A stretch of DNA of 6,635 bases. It comes from Deltaproteobacteria bacterium (lineage in GTDB: Bacteria; Desulfobacterota; GWC2-55-46). The notes under the pieces are model-generated. The model made no database searches and was not told where the DNA came from. It saw only the letters and a program-made list of their open reading frames with translations. Of this stretch, positions 5,891-6,635 are shown piece by piece; position 1 is the stretch's first letter; each line of letters begins with the position of its first letter. The DNA is taken from the NCBI GenBank assembly GCA_016182705.1, contig JACPGA010000213.1, forward strand, positions 1 through 6,635. The letters run 5' to 3'. The translations under genes and the position numbers were made by a program.

Positions 5891-6635
5891 TTATTTTTTC
5901 TTCTGAGACTCGCGCAGAAACCCCATGAGCTTTTCCTCGACCCTTCTGGGGTTTTCGCCCTCTGAAAGTGATATAAGACCTTCTACCATCATCTCCTGAA
6001 GAATGACCTGCTCCCTGATCTTGAGCTTCATCTTCCCGGCAAGAGGGAGATAGATGAGGTTGGCGGTGCCGACGCCGTAGACCGTCGCGACGAACGCTAC
6101 CGCGATACCCGCGCCGAGCTTTGTCGGGTCAGCGAGGTTTTCCATTACATGGATAAGTCCCATGACCGCCCCGAGTATGCCGATTGTCGGGGCGTAGCCT
6201 CCGGCGGAATCGAACACCTTGGCCGAGGTGAGGTTATACTCCTCAGCGTGGCTTATCTCAATTTCGAGTATCTCGCGCGTAAGCTTTGGCTCGGTGCCGT
6301 CAACTACGAGCTGAAGGCCTTTGCGCAGGAACGGGTCATCGACCTTCTTGATGCTGGTCTCAAGCGCTAAGAGCCCGTCTTTTCTCGCGACCGAAGCGAG
6401 CTCCGCCAGGAGCTTTATTATCTTGTTCGGGTCTCCCTTGCCGTTGAACAGCGCAAACCGGGCGTTCTTCAGCGCGAGTATGAAGGTTGACATGGGGTAG
6501 TTCACGAGGACCGCGCCGAAGGTGCCGCCGACGACGATGATGGCAGCGGTGAGCTGCATGATGGAATGCATGGAGCCGCCCTCAAGGACCTGTCCTCCGA
6601 GTATCGCTCCGAAACTTAGCGCCAGACCTATAATC
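5891..6635 (-). CDS. motA: Flagellar motor stator protein MotA (extreme 5' end outside window)
   Basis: MotA forms the ring of the stator around MotB and pushes on the rotor protein FliG. The frame runs unbroken to the window edge. An internal ATG at 6571 could be mistaken for the start, but the 21 codons upstream of it read IIGLALSFGAILGGQVLEGGS, which is the first membrane helix of MotA. The real start is therefore probably only a few codons outside. Numbered from that internal ATG, the second membrane helix is at about 8-27. A cytoplasmic loop follows, with RKDGLLALE, whose Arg63 and Glu71 match the charged residues R90 and E98 that contact FliG in E. coli. Membrane helices 3 and 4 are at about 127-145 and 153-176, carrying the conserved prolines Pro128 and Pro176. 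The build, with EGLISLSEGENPRRVEEKL near the end, is closer to the short PomA/MotA type of about 255 residues than to E. coli MotA. Confidence 0.95.
   Translation of the reverse strand, partial: IIGLALSFGAILGGQVLEGGSMHSIMQLTAAIIVVGGTFGAVLVNYPMSTFILALKNARFALFNGKGDPNKIIKLLAELASVARKDGLLALETSIKKVDDPFLRKGLQLVVDGTEPKLTREILEIEISHAEEYNLTSAKVFDSAGGYAPTIGILGAVMGLIHVMENLADPTKLGAGIAVAFVATVYGVGTANLIYLPLAGKMKLKIREQVILQEMMVEGLISLSEGENPRRVEEKLMGFLRESQKKK

Noticed and set aside
1..6635. CRISPR array, insertion sequence, phage or defence genes, tRNA or rRNA
   Set aside because: No direct-repeat arrays, transposase-like frames, or RNA gene landmarks were seen; every substantial minus-strand frame is a flagellar, chemotaxis or signalling gene.

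Overview
All genes in this window lie on the minus strand and belong to a flagellar motility and chemotaxis locus. Read in transcription order (right to left) they are: motA (5' end just outside the window), motB, cheW, a methyl-accepting chemotaxis protein (MCP) gene, an HDOD-domain gene, a small membrane-anchored coiled-coil protein, flgF and flgG (3' end outside the window). The organism is a Gram-negative flagellated bacterium: it has distal-rod proteins FlgF and FlgG, and a MotB with a peptidoglycan-binding domain. Moderate GC, frequent ATA and AGG codons, HDOD and DUF2802-like genes among the flagellar genes, and a sigma-54-type promoter fit a deltaproteobacterial-type or Nitrospirota-like lineage. 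The sequence alone does not fix the phylum.

Layout. Positions 6635-5123: motA-motB, the stator pair, with a GC-rich hairpin between them and a candidate intrinsic terminator after motB (5081-5109). Positions about 4990-1491: a chemosensory unit, beginning with a sigma-28-like promoter (4962-4990), then cheW, mcp and the HDOD gene with 12-16 bp gaps (measured from the preferred start codons), and closed by a very strong intrinsic terminator (1491-1520). Positions 1456-1: a rod unit, beginning with a well-formed -24/-12 (sigma-54) promoter (1441-1456), then the DUF2802-like gene, flgF and flgG.

How the parts work together. MotA/MotB form the ion-driven stator. The MCP and CheW would feed a CheA kinase encoded elsewhere. 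FlgF and FlgG build the distal rod. The promoter types match the usual flagellar hierarchy: middle (rod) genes under sigma-54, late (chemotaxis) genes under sigma-28. These promoter calls come from motif reading only.

Points for a second look: the flgF reading frame lacks about 18 N-terminal residues that its neighbour FlgG has, with an in-frame stop just upstream; the MCP appears to have two PilJ-like sensor modules; the HDOD protein has Gln where an HD metal-ligand His is common; and a small uncharacterised membrane protein leads the rod operon. I found no CRISPR, mobile element, tRNA/rRNA or defence system, and nothing I would call a new system.
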